DNA of 64,000 bases from Halorussus halobius (GTDB lineage Archaea > Halobacteriota > Halobacteria > Halobacteriales > Haladaptataceae), in the NCBI RefSeq assembly GCF_004765805.1, contig NZ_SBIU01000004.1, positions 1 through 64,000 of the forward strand. Direction: 5' to 3'. Positions 18,669 to 28,223 of this stretch are shown one piece after another; the first letter of the stretch is position 1, and the number at the start of each line of letters is the position of its first letter. Position numbers and translations under genes: made by a program. The notes below the pieces were generated by a model. That model searched no databases, was not told the DNA's origin, and saw only the letters and a list, made by a program, of their open reading frames with translations.

Positions 18669-20063
18669 ATGGCGAAGACGACTGAAGAGGCGTTGTTGGG
18701 AGAGATTGCCGACGATTTTCAGACGTATCTCCGGAAAGGCGTTCGATTCGATCGAGTCATCGGGTCGGCGCACGCGGACCTGGATATCGACGACATCGAA
18801 ACGCTGCTTCGGATTCACTTCGTCTTGACCGATGCTGAAGACGACAGCTCGGAAGTCGGTGTCCTGGATTTTATGCGGCAGTTGGAAGATCGGATTCGGC
18901 AGATGAAGACGACAACCGCTCCGGAGTCGTTCCAGTACCGTGGTGAGATCCGCGGACAGATCGACTGGCAGGGAACGGTGAAGACACGGGCACGCGCTGG
19001 TCGGCTGGATGAGCCGCTGTTTGTGTGTACGCAGCCTGAAGAGCACTATAACATCGACGAGAATCTCGTGCTGAAACGGTTACTGACGATTATTCACGAG
19101 ATCGTTACGGATGACCTTGCGTACGCGCTGGACAACTCGGAGGGGTATGACTGGCTGAACGAATGGGTGATGCCGCACACAGGTGGGAGTGGTCGGGGTG
19201 TAGAGTCAGCATCGGAGATGCTTGACCGGATTTACGAGCAGAACATCTACCTGCAGCGGATCAACGTCGCTGATACCGATATCACAGACAGGACCATCGA
19301 GTCAGTCAAGCGCTCGCGCTCGCAGTTCTATCAGGATGCAGCGGTCTTGCTGGATCGGTATCGGCAGTTGATGAACCACGAGTTGGACAGCACCGAAGCG
19401 CGCGATATATTGAATCACACACTCATTGCGCCAGCGAACACGGACACGCTGTTCGAACTGTACTGGGTGTTCCGCGTACTTGATTCGTACGAGGGCGTGG
19501 AGTATCGGGTGTTGACTGACAGTCGAGATAGTCCGTCGACGATCGCTACGTGGGAGCAGGACGGGTCACGATTCGTCTTGTCTCACGATGCGACTGGTCA
19601 AGGGCTTTCATTCAGCGAATCAATCGGCTCTGAAGATATCGAGCCTGGCGGGTACTTGTACCGTATGAACGAGGTGCTCTCCCGGTGGCAAACGATCTCT
19701 GAGGATCTGCTTGGGCGTGGCGGCAGTGATTCACTGTGGGGCGGCCGTCCTGATATCGTCCTGGAACGATACCGAGAGACAGAGGCTGGTGGGACGGAAC
19801 TTGAACAAGTGTTCCTTGGTGAAGTGAAGTACACGCAGAATACCGACTATGTCGCAACCGGGCTCCGAGAACTACTGGAGTACATGGCGTTTGTCAAACA
19901 GTCGGGGACTGACGAGTACGTTGAATCCGCAGAAGACCTACTGGAGTCAGTCGATGTCAAGGGGCTGCTGTTCGTCGACGAATTAGCGCGCGAAACACCC
20001 GCTAACCGCGACGAAGACGTGAAAATCATTCAGTATCCGGAGTCACCAGGAGCGGTGTTGTAA
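18669..20063 (+). CDS. McrC-like PD-(D/E)XK nuclease partner
   Basis: A 464-residue protein directly downstream of the McrB-like gene (6-base gap), so almost certainly its nuclease partner. The N-terminal two thirds have a beta-rich TRARAGRLDEPLFV segment and the ENLVLKRLL helix seen in McrC/LlaJI-type proteins. The nuclease core is near the C-terminus: GRPDIVLE (about 357-364) and FLGEVKYT (about 382-388), giving the D...ExK residues, then a helix containing LRELLEYMAF. In McrBC the C subunit stimulates GTP hydrolysis by B and cuts the DNA during translocation. The catalytic residues are present. It is convergent with the next gene. Confidence 0.8.
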   Translation: MAKTTEEALLGEIADDFQTYLRKGVRFDRVIGSAHADLDIDDIETLLRIHFVLTDAEDDSSEVGVLDFMRQLEDRIRQMKTTTAPESFQYRGEIRGQIDWQGTVKTRARAGRLDEPLFVCTQPEEHYNIDENLVLKRLLTIIHEIVTDDLAYALDNSEGYDWLNEWVMPHTGGSGRGVESASEMLDRIYEQNIYLQRINVADTDITDRTIESVKRSRSQFYQDAAVLLDRYRQLMNHELDSTEARDILNHTLIAPANTDTLFELYWVFRVLDSYEGVEYRVLTDSRDSPSTIATWEQDGSRFVLSHDATGQGLSFSESIGSEDIEPGGYLYRMNEVLSRWQTISEDLLGRGGSDSLWGGRPDIVLERYRETEAGGTELEQVFLGEVKYTQNTDYVATGLRELLEYMAFVKQSGTDEYVESAEDLLESVDVKGLLFVDELARETPANRDEDVKIIQYPESPGAVL

Positions 20064-20087
20064 GCCTGCACGACACGAGCTTCGAAC

Positions 20088-21497
20088 TCAGTTTTGTTGG
20101 GGGCTCATTGTGATCTGGGTGTCGTAGACCTCCGCGACGGCGTCAGTGTAGATGTCGTCGAGGAGAGCGATTAGTTTGGGGTTGTCAACAACGAGGTCAG
20201 TGAATCCTTCTTCGAGTGCCGCGATATAGGCCGCCAAAAAGTCATCATACTTGTCGGGGGCGATATCGTACTCTGCTGAGATCATATTGCGTTTGTTTCC
20301 GGTGAGGCTGGCAGTATCCGGCAGTGTGGCTTCGATAGCATCGGTTTGCGCATCGAAGTGGTCAGAAACAGCATCGATGAAGGATTGATCGTTGGCCCCC
20401 ATGTTTCGGAAATACAGTGTGAGCGTGTTGTCTCGGAGGGCTTGCTCACGGTCGTTTTCGAGGCGGTGGTGGAATCCGATTCTGGCATCGTTCCGATTGT
20501 CGGGTCGCTCGTGGAGCACGTCTGAGAGGTCATCGGTGTGTCGCCACCAGCCGTGTTTGAAGATCATCCCCCAATCGGAACTCGTTGAGCGGAACCACCA
20601 GTCCCCGACAGCGTCGTTCGGACACTCGAATAATACGTGGTAGTCGCTCTCCGAGCGGATCGATCCGTGATCGGCGGTGACGAGACGGTCAGAAAGGCGA
20701 GAGGGCCAGTTATGAGAGAACGTCTCCCACTGGTTCTCGAATGTGGCCGTTACGTCAGCGATGGCCTCGTAGTGGTCGAGATACAGTTCGATCTTCTCGT
20801 CAACGTTGTCGGTGGGGTCTGACATACCTGTGATGGATCGAATATCGTCAGCGAATTCGTGAAGTTGTACGACTGTTCGTTGTGGGTACCGTGGTGCGTT
20901 ATCGACAATAAAGTCGGTCAGGACGGTTTCGACGAAGGCTGTCCACGTCCAGTTACTGAATTCTGGATCGTTCGCGTCTGGTCGGTCCCCTTGATGTAGA
21001 TAGAGATAGTACGCGCCAGACTCGTAGTCGTCCTTCGGAACACCGTCGATGTGCGTAACGTCCTGTCGATAGAACTCCGTTTGCGTGTCCTCAGCAGAGA
21101 ATTTGAGTTCGACCAGAAGGAACCATTCGTTCGGGACTTGAATTGCCAGGTCGACGAATCCTGACGATACTGTTTCTCCGTCGGCCTGCTCAGTGAGCCG
21201 TACTTGATCGTCGACAACGACGTCTGAGAGATCGTGGATATCCTCCTCGAACCCACACGTGTCGGGTAGGCCATTGAGAAATACGCGGAGAAATTCCGAG
21301 TTCATCCGGTGTGGCTGCTCCTGGTCGAGGAAATATGCGAAGAGGCGGTTGATGTACACCTCGGCCTTCCGTTGTGTTCCTAACGAGTACTCGATCACAT
21401 CCATCAGTGACCGAGGTGTCTCGGGAACCGCGGTGAGTTGCTCCCATCGGCGTGTGAACGTCTTCAACTCCCGCCGCAAGTCATCTGTCTCAGTCAT
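20088..21497 (-). CDS. PD-(D/E)XK nuclease superfamily protein
   Basis: A 469-residue protein. The N-terminal half carries a nuclease fold of the PD-(D/E)XK type: SSGFVDLAIQVPNEWFLLVELKFS, with D in FVDLAI and E-x-K in VELKFS, followed by a helix with TQTEFYRQ. This N-terminal half resembles phage-defence PDDEXK proteins; the C-terminal half (about 250 residues, tryptophan-rich: WWFRSTSSDWGMIF) may bind a target. ATG 21497 is chosen over upstream extension, which is hydrophobic/basic and out of character. The gene sits on the minus strand between the McrBC-like pair and the AddAB-like operon and has its own promoter region (97 bases) shared divergently with the latter. Confidence 0.7.
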   Translation of the reverse strand: MTETDDLRRELKTFTRRWEQLTAVPETPRSLMDVIEYSLGTQRKAEVYINRLFAYFLDQEQPHRMNSEFLRVFLNGLPDTCGFEEDIHDLSDVVVDDQVRLTEQADGETVSSGFVDLAIQVPNEWFLLVELKFSAEDTQTEFYRQDVTHIDGVPKDDYESGAYYLYLHQGDRPDANDPEFSNWTWTAFVETVLTDFIVDNAPRYPQRTVVQLHEFADDIRSITGMSDPTDNVDEKIELYLDHYEAIADVTATFENQWETFSHNWPSRLSDRLVTADHGSIRSESDYHVLFECPNDAVGDWWFRSTSSDWGMIFKHGWWRHTDDLSDVLHERPDNRNDARIGFHHRLENDREQALRDNTLTLYFRNMGANDQSFIDAVSDHFDAQTDAIEATLPDTASLTGNKRNMISAEYDIAPDKYDDFLAAYIAALEEGFTDLVVDNPKLIALLDDIYTDAVAEVYDTQITMSPQQN

Positions 21498-21594
21498 ACC
21501 ATCATCTCCGGACAACTCAACGCGGAGGTATAGACGCTTTGCCAACAAACTGCCCGACCAGATGGAGAGAACTAGCGGAAGTAGGGGTACTCTT

Positions 21595-23697
21595 ATGACA
21601 GAATCAACCAACGTTTCTAATTATCCGAGGTTCGATTCCGTGTCACTATCATCTGTTTACCAGCAGTTCACCGGAACGTTAGTTACAGTACCGTTCGGGG
21701 GCGAAAACGTCGAACGGACAGCGCGAAACGAATACCGGATGCTTCTCAACGAGCACGATTCTGAGGATGTGCTCGTCATCACCGGTGCGCCGACGAGCGC
21801 AGACACGTTCCGTGAAGCGTTAGGTGAGGAACTGCCGGGCGCGGCGACGCCGTACGTGACGTCGTCGGTGGTGCACGCGACCGATGTCCTCAACCAGACC
21901 GATGACCGCGTCATTCTCTCCGACGCCCTACGGCGGGAACTCCTGTACCGGTTCCTCGCAGACTACGAGTGGGAAACGGAGTACCTCCAACGGGCGTCTG
22001 CGCAACCGTCGTTCATAGAGGACGTGGATGCCGTGATGGGCACGATCTCCTGGCAGACGGTCACGCCTGACGATACTCCAGAACTCCGTGACATCACGGC
22101 TGCGCTCGACGCGTTCCACGAGTGGCTCGCCGATCACGGGCACATGGAACGCGGGCAACTCATCTCGGAAGCGCTCGATGTCCTCACCGGGGATGCCCGC
22201 GACGAGGTCGTTGATTTCGACGCGGTGCTCGCGGTCGAGTTTGAAGAGTTCTTCCCGCTTGATCGCGCGTATCTCGACGCGCTCGCGGGAGACTGCGAGC
22301 TTGTCTGTGTCGCCGAAGAGAACGCGAGTGTGCGCCGGACGTGGGTCGAGACAGGGCCAGTCACGGACTACGTCTCGTTCAGCGAGTCCCGACTCGGGGC
22401 ATCGGGGACGCCGTCGACGCGACCAGCTGCGACGGCAGCTTATTTCGCCGACGAAACGGTCCCGGAAGATCCGGAAAACGGGTCGGTGTCCGTCCTCGCT
22501 ACAGACTCCAGCGACGAACAACTCGCTGAGATTGCGAACGAGATTGAAGAGCTCGTCGTGCAGCCGGACTGGGGGTACGACGACATCGCTGTCGCCACGA
22601 AGCAAAGTGGTAGTGCTGTGACGGACATTATCGAAGCGTTCGAAGGCACCGGGATTCCGACGGAATCGACAACTGTCACGGGGTTCGGTGACGACCCCGC
22701 GATTCGGGAACTCCTGGCGGCCGTTCGGCATCTCGCTGACGAGGAAGATGATGTTCCCGAGCACGGTCCAGAGCTCGACACGGACCGCTTAGACCGTGTC
22801 AGCGAGACGGAGAGCCTCGAAGACGCGATTCGCTGGTGGGCAACGGACTCCGGGTTAAAAGAGCGGATCGCGGAGCGGGCGGCCCCGTTGGATGCACGGG
22901 CGCAGTTCGGGAACGTCCGGCGGGCGTTCCGCATGGCCGAGTTCCTCGAAGAGACCGAGTTCGTGGATGCGACGTGGGAGTCGTTCAAGGAGATGCTGGA
23001 ACGCGCTCACGAGTACGCACCGCAGCAGAATCAGACGAGTGCGACGGATCTCAACGGCGGCGTCCGCGTCGATCACTTGCAAGCGATCAAGAACGAGTCG
23101 TTCCGCGCGGTGTTCCTCGTGAATCTCGTCGACAGCGAGTACCCCGGCGACCCGTTCCTAACACGGTTGTTCCCGAGCGAGCGAGTCGCGTCGATGCCAG
23201 ACTACCCTGGCGTAACGGAACTGGATGGAGCGGACGTGGATGCGACGTTCCCGACGACGTCGACAGCGTCAGGACGACCGTTCGCGCAGTACCACACGGA
23301 GCACGCGCGGCGACGGCTGGCTGTCGGTGCTGGCGCGGCGACAGAGCGGCTCTACTGTTGTCTCTACGAGTACGAAGACACGGCGCTCGAAGAGCGTACG
23401 CAGGCATCGCGGTTCCTCACAGCAGCGTATGCTGATCTTCCGTGGGTGACCGAGGCCGATGAGCCACACATTACGAGTGAGAAAGCGGCGGAGCAGTACC
23501 TGCTGTCGCGGGTCGACGACGCGCTCGCGGAGGTGCGCCGCGCGAACAGTCAGGACGTGGCGGTGTCGCTTGACGAGGTCGAAGCGGAACTCGGTGAGAT
23601 TCAGGACCTGCTCGAACAAAGCGGCTCCCGAGGAGACGAGCTCCGAGAAGCGTTGCGTGCACGTGTCGAATTCGCTAACGGGGAGGTGCGGCGATGA
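21595..23697 (+). CDS. AddB-like helicase-fold protein, first gene of an AddAB-like operon
   Basis: A 701-residue protein resembling the helicase part of AddB/RecC. The N-terminal region carries TVPFGGENVERTARNEY where an active helicase would have a Walker A, with no GxGKT, so it is probably an inactive helicase lobe used for scanning DNA. A second lobe is suggested by the FRAVFLVNLVDSEYPGDPF motif (about 500-520), equivalent to helicase motif V/VI in AddB. A longer frame exists upstream, but it overlaps the divergent gene, so ATG 21595 is used. The gene ends in an ATGA overlap with the next gene (23694). Together the three genes probably form a DNA end-processing helicase-nuclease. Confidence 0.75.
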   Translation: MTESTNVSNYPRFDSVSLSSVYQQFTGTLVTVPFGGENVERTARNEYRMLLNEHDSEDVLVITGAPTSADTFREALGEELPGAATPYVTSSVVHATDVLNQTDDRVILSDALRRELLYRFLADYEWETEYLQRASAQPSFIEDVDAVMGTISWQTVTPDDTPELRDITAALDAFHEWLADHGHMERGQLISEALDVLTGDARDEVVDFDAVLAVEFEEFFPLDRAYLDALAGDCELVCVAEENASVRRTWVETGPVTDYVSFSESRLGASGTPSTRPAATAAYFADETVPEDPENGSVSVLATDSSDEQLAEIANEIEELVVQPDWGYDDIAVATKQSGSAVTDIIEAFEGTGIPTESTTVTGFGDDPAIRELLAAVRHLADEEDDVPEHGPELDTDRLDRVSETESLEDAIRWWATDSGLKERIAERAAPLDARAQFGNVRRAFRMAEFLEETEFVDATWESFKEMLERAHEYAPQQNQTSATDLNGGVRVDHLQAIKNESFRAVFLVNLVDSEYPGDPFLTRLFPSERVASMPDYPGVTELDGADVDATFPTTSTASGRPFAQYHTEHARRRLAVGAGAATERLYCCLYEYEDTALEERTQASRFLTAAYADLPWVTEADEPHITSEKAAEQYLLSRVDDALAEVRRANSQDVAVSLDEVEAELGEIQDLLEQSGSRGDELREALRARVEFANGEVRR

Positions 23698-24596
23698 GTT
23701 CGTCGCTCTCCCCGTCGCGGTTAGCGAACTACGCGACGTGTCCGCGGCTGTACGACTACCGCTACGCGCAAGACGTGAACGCGCCGGACCGTACAGAACT
23801 GTATCTCAACCAAGGAACGATCTACCACGAGACTATCGAGGACGTGTGTGATGCGACTGACCGCGATGACGACCCGGAGACGATACACAACCGGGCGATG
23901 CAGGTCTTCGATGCAAAATGGGACGAACACAGTACCCCGGACGACTACGAATCCGCTGCGCATCAGGAATACCAGCGAGCTGAGAACCGCGCTGCCATCG
24001 CGTCATTCTTCGATCCGGACGGCGGTGACGGGATCGAGCACGCTCGCTACTCGGTCGCCACGGAATGTTGGGTGGAGTGCGAAGTGGATGGTCGAGAACT
24101 CCACGGGAAAGCTGACAACGTCGTCCGGACTGATGACGGGCTGCACATTTTCGACTACAAGCGGAACACGGACGGGGTTCTTTCGTCGGGGACGGCCGAG
24201 TACCTTGGCGACCATTTCGACGGAGAAGCCCACGAACCGAAGCGAGTCCGGAACGCGTTCCAAACGGCGACATACGTCGAAGGCGTGAAGAACGAACCGT
24301 TCTACGAGGACGGGATGGAGGTTCGATTCAGTTTCTACGGGATCCTCAACAGCACGTCGTTCGAGAGCACCCCGAACGGATACGACGTGTCCGCGCGTGG
24401 CTGGCCTCGGGAAACCACGGAAATCTACGAGAACCACTACGACACGATCTGGGCGCTCATCCGGGATGCCCACGATGGCATCACGGGTGAGACGTACGAG
24501 CCGGAACCGCTCGACCTTATTACTGAGGAGGCGTGCCCGGACTGCGACTATCGAGAGATGTGTGCTGACCGACTGTCCACGGAGGTGCAACGATGA
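23694..24596 (+). CDS. RecB-like iron-sulphur nuclease, second gene of the AddAB-like operon
   Basis: A 300-residue PD-(D/E)XK exonuclease of the RecB/Cas4/AddB C-terminal type. It has the family hallmarks: LSPSRLANYATCPRLY with C16, H45 in GTIYHE, D141 in GKADNV, D154 and K156 in IFDYKR, and three cysteines near the end (C281, C284, C290). With C16 they form the four-cysteine iron-sulphur cluster site. In bacterial AddB this domain is fused to the helicase lobe; here it is a separate gene, coupled to both neighbours by 4-base ATGA overlaps. It should cut one strand at a DNA end. All catalytic residues look intact. Confidence 0.85.
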   Translation: MSSSLSPSRLANYATCPRLYDYRYAQDVNAPDRTELYLNQGTIYHETIEDVCDATDRDDDPETIHNRAMQVFDAKWDEHSTPDDYESAAHQEYQRAENRAAIASFFDPDGGDGIEHARYSVATECWVECEVDGRELHGKADNVVRTDDGLHIFDYKRNTDGVLSSGTAEYLGDHFDGEAHEPKRVRNAFQTATYVEGVKNEPFYEDGMEVRFSFYGILNSTSFESTPNGYDVSARGWPRETTEIYENHYDTIWALIRDAHDGITGETYEPEPLDLITEEACPDCDYREMCADRLSTEVQR

Positions 24597-27500
24597 GCGA
24601 CGAGTCCGAGTACCCGTCTTGGTTCCCGGTGCCGGAAGAAGACGTGTCCCCAGAGCCGCAACAGCGGACAATCATCAACTCCGATGCGTACCCGATGCGT
24701 GTGCTCGCAGGAGCAGGAACGGGCAAGACGTTCACGATGGTGCGGAAGATCGAGCACCTCATCGACGAGGAAGACGTTTCGCCAGACCGGATTCTCGCGT
24801 TGACGTTCACGAACAACGCGGCGGACTCGATGCGGGAGAAGCTTAACGCGAAACTCGGGACAGCGGGGTACGACATCGACGCGTACACGTACCACTCGAT
24901 CTGTAACGAGATTCTCACTGACTACGCCTACGAAGCCGGGATCGACCCGGACTTCGAGGTCGCCACGGACGCCGAGAAGTACGCTATTGTGCTGGATGTT
25001 CTGGACGACATCGAGTACCGGTCGGTCAAACCCAACGTGTACGGCAGCGACGGGTACGCGTCCGGAGCTGCGTCGAAGCTGCTCAGCTTTATCGGGTCGA
25101 TGAAGCGCAGCGGCATCTCGCCAGACGACATCGACGCGTTCCTCGGGCCCGCCGACCGCGTCTACGATCTCGCCGACCTGCCGGAACGCATCGAAACGAT
25201 TGCCAGCGATCATCTCGGCGGCCGGTCCGTGTCGAGCGTGCTGGATTCACTCCCCGATGTGCGCGATGAGCTCGCCGCGGAACGCGATGCATTGGGTACG
25301 GACGGGATCGAAGCCAGTGCTCGGGATTTCCTCGACCGGCTCGTCGATTTGTGTGATGCGCTTGAAACCGCGTTCGAGGCCCACCAGAATGGCGAGCGTG
25401 ATCTGCCAGACAACGCGTATAAACTCCCGAAGTACCTGTTTGGAGGGTACGCAAGCGGTGCTCCGAAAGGGATCCCGGACGATTTGGATCTTGAACTCAC
25501 GGACCACCTCGACTCGTTCGTTTCCGACTGTCTTGCTGCCCGAGATCTCACTGCCGGGTACGCTGCGTACGAGCGAGAACTGGACGAGCGCAATCTCATT
25601 GACTTCGACGGCCTGGTGGTCGAGACGGCTGCGCTGATGGACTCGCCGGTTGGTGAGGAAATCGCCGAGCGCTGGGACTACGTATTCTGCGACGAGTTCC
25701 AAGACACGGATCGCCTTCAGTTCGACCTCGTCACGTCACTCGTCACCGACGATAATCTGTTCGTCGTCGGGGACGACGATCAGGCGATCTACGAATGGCG
25801 CGGCGCGAACGTCGCTAATATCACCGACGAACTGGACCAAGCGTTTGCGGCGCTCACGGACGAACCGCTGGAGGAGAACTTCCGTTCCCGTCAGCCGATT
25901 CTCAACCTAGCGAACGAGGCGATTCAGAAACTCGACCACCGTGAACAGCACAAGACGCTCACTCGCGTCGATGAACCCGCATACGACGGAGATACCGTCG
26001 TTACCGTCGAACTACCGGACGAAGACGACGACTCGGACGGTGCAGCCCAACTTCGTACTGTCGTACAGAATTTACTGACCGGTGTAGCAGACAACCTCGA
26101 TGAGACGTACGATCCAGGCGACATCGCGTTACTCGTTCGGAAGCACGCCCACGCGACACCTGTCATCGAGGAATTCGAAGATGCTGGCATCCCGTACCAG
26201 GTTGCTGGCGATCTGGCCACGGAATCAGTCGGCGTCGGAACCGTCACTGCCTACCTGAAGGCGCTGGCCCGACCGGAAGACGAGGTGAGTTGGAATCGCG
26301 TCCTCCTGATGCGGTACCGGCTCTGCGATGCGGATCTCCGTACGCTCAACGTGGGCGACGACCCGCTCGTGGACACGCTCCGCGAGACTCCGCTCAACGA
26401 GTTCGCGGAACCCGACCGCGTCGCAGAAGCCCGCGAACACGTCACAGAGCTCCTCGCCATCCGTGATTCGGCGTCGCTCAGTCACCTGTACCGCGAACTC
26501 ATGGACATCACGAACATCGAGTGGTACCTCAGCGAACAGGAGCGCCGGGATCTTGCCCAGCTGGAGGACGTCATCGAACAGTACGGGGACAGTGCTGTCC
26601 AACCACCGCTCACCCCGGAGTTCATCGACTCGCTGGAACACTACGACTCCCTGTTCGACGAGAGTGGCACCACACCCACGAGTCAGCCGGACGTCGCTGA
26701 CGACGCGGTCAACGTGATGACCATCCACAAAAGCAAGGGCCTGGACTTCCCGGTTGTCCTCATCCCGCAAATCACGGCTGATGAATGGGCCCCGAGCTCA
26801 CGTACGTACGACGCGCTCGAAACCAGCCTCTCGGATGGTGCGGAAGCAGCGTTCGCGCAGGACTTCGTCGAGCGGGATGCTCGTGAGACCCGTCGCGTGT
26901 TCCACGTCGGGATCACGCGTGCCGAGGACATCCTTGTCCTGCAGGGTGGCAGCGAGGAAGGAGACGATGCTGCGGACGAGGATTCGGTTTCGGAAGTGGT
27001 CGGCGAGATTCTCCCATCTCGAATCACTTGGCAGCCAGAGCGAGGACATCTCCCGCTCTGGACCGATGTCCAAGAGTGTCTCCCGGACGACGCAGTAGAC
27101 TGGACGAACACGCTGGCCAGCGAGACTGTCGGAAATATCGGCGGTACCGTCAGGCACGATGGGGAAGAGCTAGCGGTTAAGATTGCGCGCGATCGCGTGC
27201 TAAACCTGGCAACGGCCACCCTCGACGGGAATCTCTCACCGAGAGCCGAGCGGGAGATACTCCGGGTTACGTCGCTGACTGGCCCGTCGACACCGTCGCC
27301 GTCGCTTTCCCACAGCTACACGTCACTGGCGGCCTACGAGGAATGCCCGCGAAGTCACTACTTGGACTACGTAGTCAACGCATTTCCCGATTACCAGGAA
27401 ACCACAAGTGACGCCGGGGGTGGCGTGTCGCAACGTACAATCGGGTTGTTGTTCCACGACACCGCTGAGCAAGCTGCGAATCAAGACGTGGAACGCCGTG

Positions 27501-28048
27501 AGGAATGGTACGAGATTTGCGGACGACTTGCCAGTCAGCGCCGCGCTGAGGACGCGCTCCCGGCGGCAAAACAGTGCATCGACCGGTATTTCGAGTTAGA
27601 TCTTCCCAGCTACGAGGTCATTGACGCGGAGCGAGAGTTCGAACTCAATATCGATGGGCACGAACTCGTCGGCTATATTGACGCCGTCTACCGGACGCCT
27701 GACGACGAACTGGTCGTCATCGACTACAAGGCAACCGAACGCCACCGCGACCTACAGGACGACAAACAACTCCCAATCTACCTGTTAGCGTGCCGTGACC
27801 TGTACGATGAGCCTGTCGCACGTGCGGGATACGCCTATGTCGGAGACATCGGTCCAAAAGTCGAATCCCGAGCGTTCAGCGACGGTGACCTGGCGGCGGT
27901 CAGGGACGACGTGACGGCGTCGATGAACCGCATTGCTGAGTTCTCGTTCGGTCGGTACACTGCTGGTGAGCACTGTCAGTGGTGTCAACACAACCAACTA
28001 GCCTGCGCGCCAGATTCGTTCACTGTCGGTCCAGGATTTGAGGAGTGA
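24593..28048 (+). CDS. UvrD-family helicase with C-terminal RecB-like nuclease (AddA-like)
   Basis: A 1151-residue helicase-nuclease. Superfamily 1 motifs: GAGTGKTFTM (40-49), VFCDEFQDTD (Walker B), VVGDDDQAIYEWRGA, EENFRSRQPI and MTIHKSKGLDFPVV. The C-terminal part (about 905-1150) is an AddA/RecB-type nuclease: LAAYEECPRSHY, YIDAVYRT, VIDYKAT (about 1041-1047) and a terminal cysteine group in HCQWCQHNQLAC, an iron-sulphur site. This active motor plus nuclease would pair with the inactive AddB-like lobe and separate nuclease of the two preceding genes. The complex should resect double-strand ends, either for recombination or to destroy foreign DNA. Location in the defence island favours the latter, without proof. 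The start overlaps the previous gene by ATGA. Confidence 0.85.
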   Translation: MSDESEYPSWFPVPEEDVSPEPQQRTIINSDAYPMRVLAGAGTGKTFTMVRKIEHLIDEEDVSPDRILALTFTNNAADSMREKLNAKLGTAGYDIDAYTYHSICNEILTDYAYEAGIDPDFEVATDAEKYAIVLDVLDDIEYRSVKPNVYGSDGYASGAASKLLSFIGSMKRSGISPDDIDAFLGPADRVYDLADLPERIETIASDHLGGRSVSSVLDSLPDVRDELAAERDALGTDGIEASARDFLDRLVDLCDALETAFEAHQNGERDLPDNAYKLPKYLFGGYASGAPKGIPDDLDLELTDHLDSFVSDCLAARDLTAGYAAYERELDERNLIDFDGLVVETAALMDSPVGEEIAERWDYVFCDEFQDTDRLQFDLVTSLVTDDNLFVVGDDDQAIYEWRGANVANITDELDQAFAALTDEPLEENFRSRQPILNLANEAIQKLDHREQHKTLTRVDEPAYDGDTVVTVELPDEDDDSDGAAQLRTVVQNLLTGVADNLDETYDPGDIALLVRKHAHATPVIEEFEDAGIPYQVAGDLATESVGVGTVTAYLKALARPEDEVSWNRVLLMRYRLCDADLRTLNVGDDPLVDTLRETPLNEFAEPDRVAEAREHVTELLAIRDSASLSHLYRELMDITNIEWYLSEQERRDLAQLEDVIEQYGDSAVQPPLTPEFIDSLEHYDSLFDESGTTPTSQPDVADDAVNVMTIHKSKGLDFPVVLIPQITADEWAPSSRTYDALETSLSDGAEAAFAQDFVERDARETRRVFHVGITRAEDILVLQGGSEEGDDAADEDSVSEVVGEILPSRITWQPERGHLPLWTDVQECLPDDAVDWTNTLASETVGNIGGTVRHDGEELAVKIARDRVLNLATATLDGNLSPRAEREILRVTSLTGPSTPSPSLSHSYTSLAAYEECPRSHYLDYVVNAFPDYQETTSDAGGGVSQRTIGLLFHDTAEQAANQDVERREEWYEICGRLASQRRAEDALPAAKQCIDRYFELDLPSYEVIDAEREFELNIDGHELVGYIDAVYRTPDDELVVIDYKATERHRDLQDDKQLPIYLLACRDLYDEPVARAGYAYVGDIGPKVESRAFSDGDLAAVRDDVTASMNRIAEFSFGRYTAGEHCQWCQHNQLACAPDSFTVGPGFEE

Positions 28049-28223
28049 CCAGTCGGAACCGCGCGATTGAACTGACGGCCGGTATTCCCGTCTCTTCAGC
28101 CCTGTTTCGCTTGGATCTTTCACCAGGCTTGGTTCGGTACTTTGTTCGCAGTCCGAGCAACTCTCGGTTGGGCCCGGTTGACCGAATGTTTAAGTCATTA
28201 TCGTAGTAATCATTACCCAGAGT

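Noticed and set aside
23694..24596. Cas4 of a CRISPR system
   Set aside because: The Fe-S RecB-type nuclease resembles Cas4, but it is coupled on both sides to helicase genes and no cas gene or array is nearby.
13751..28048. Gabija system (GajA plus GajB)
   Set aside because: An OLD protein and a UvrD helicase are both present but 9 kb apart, on opposite strands, and the UvrD protein is an AddA-like nuclease fusion in its own operon.
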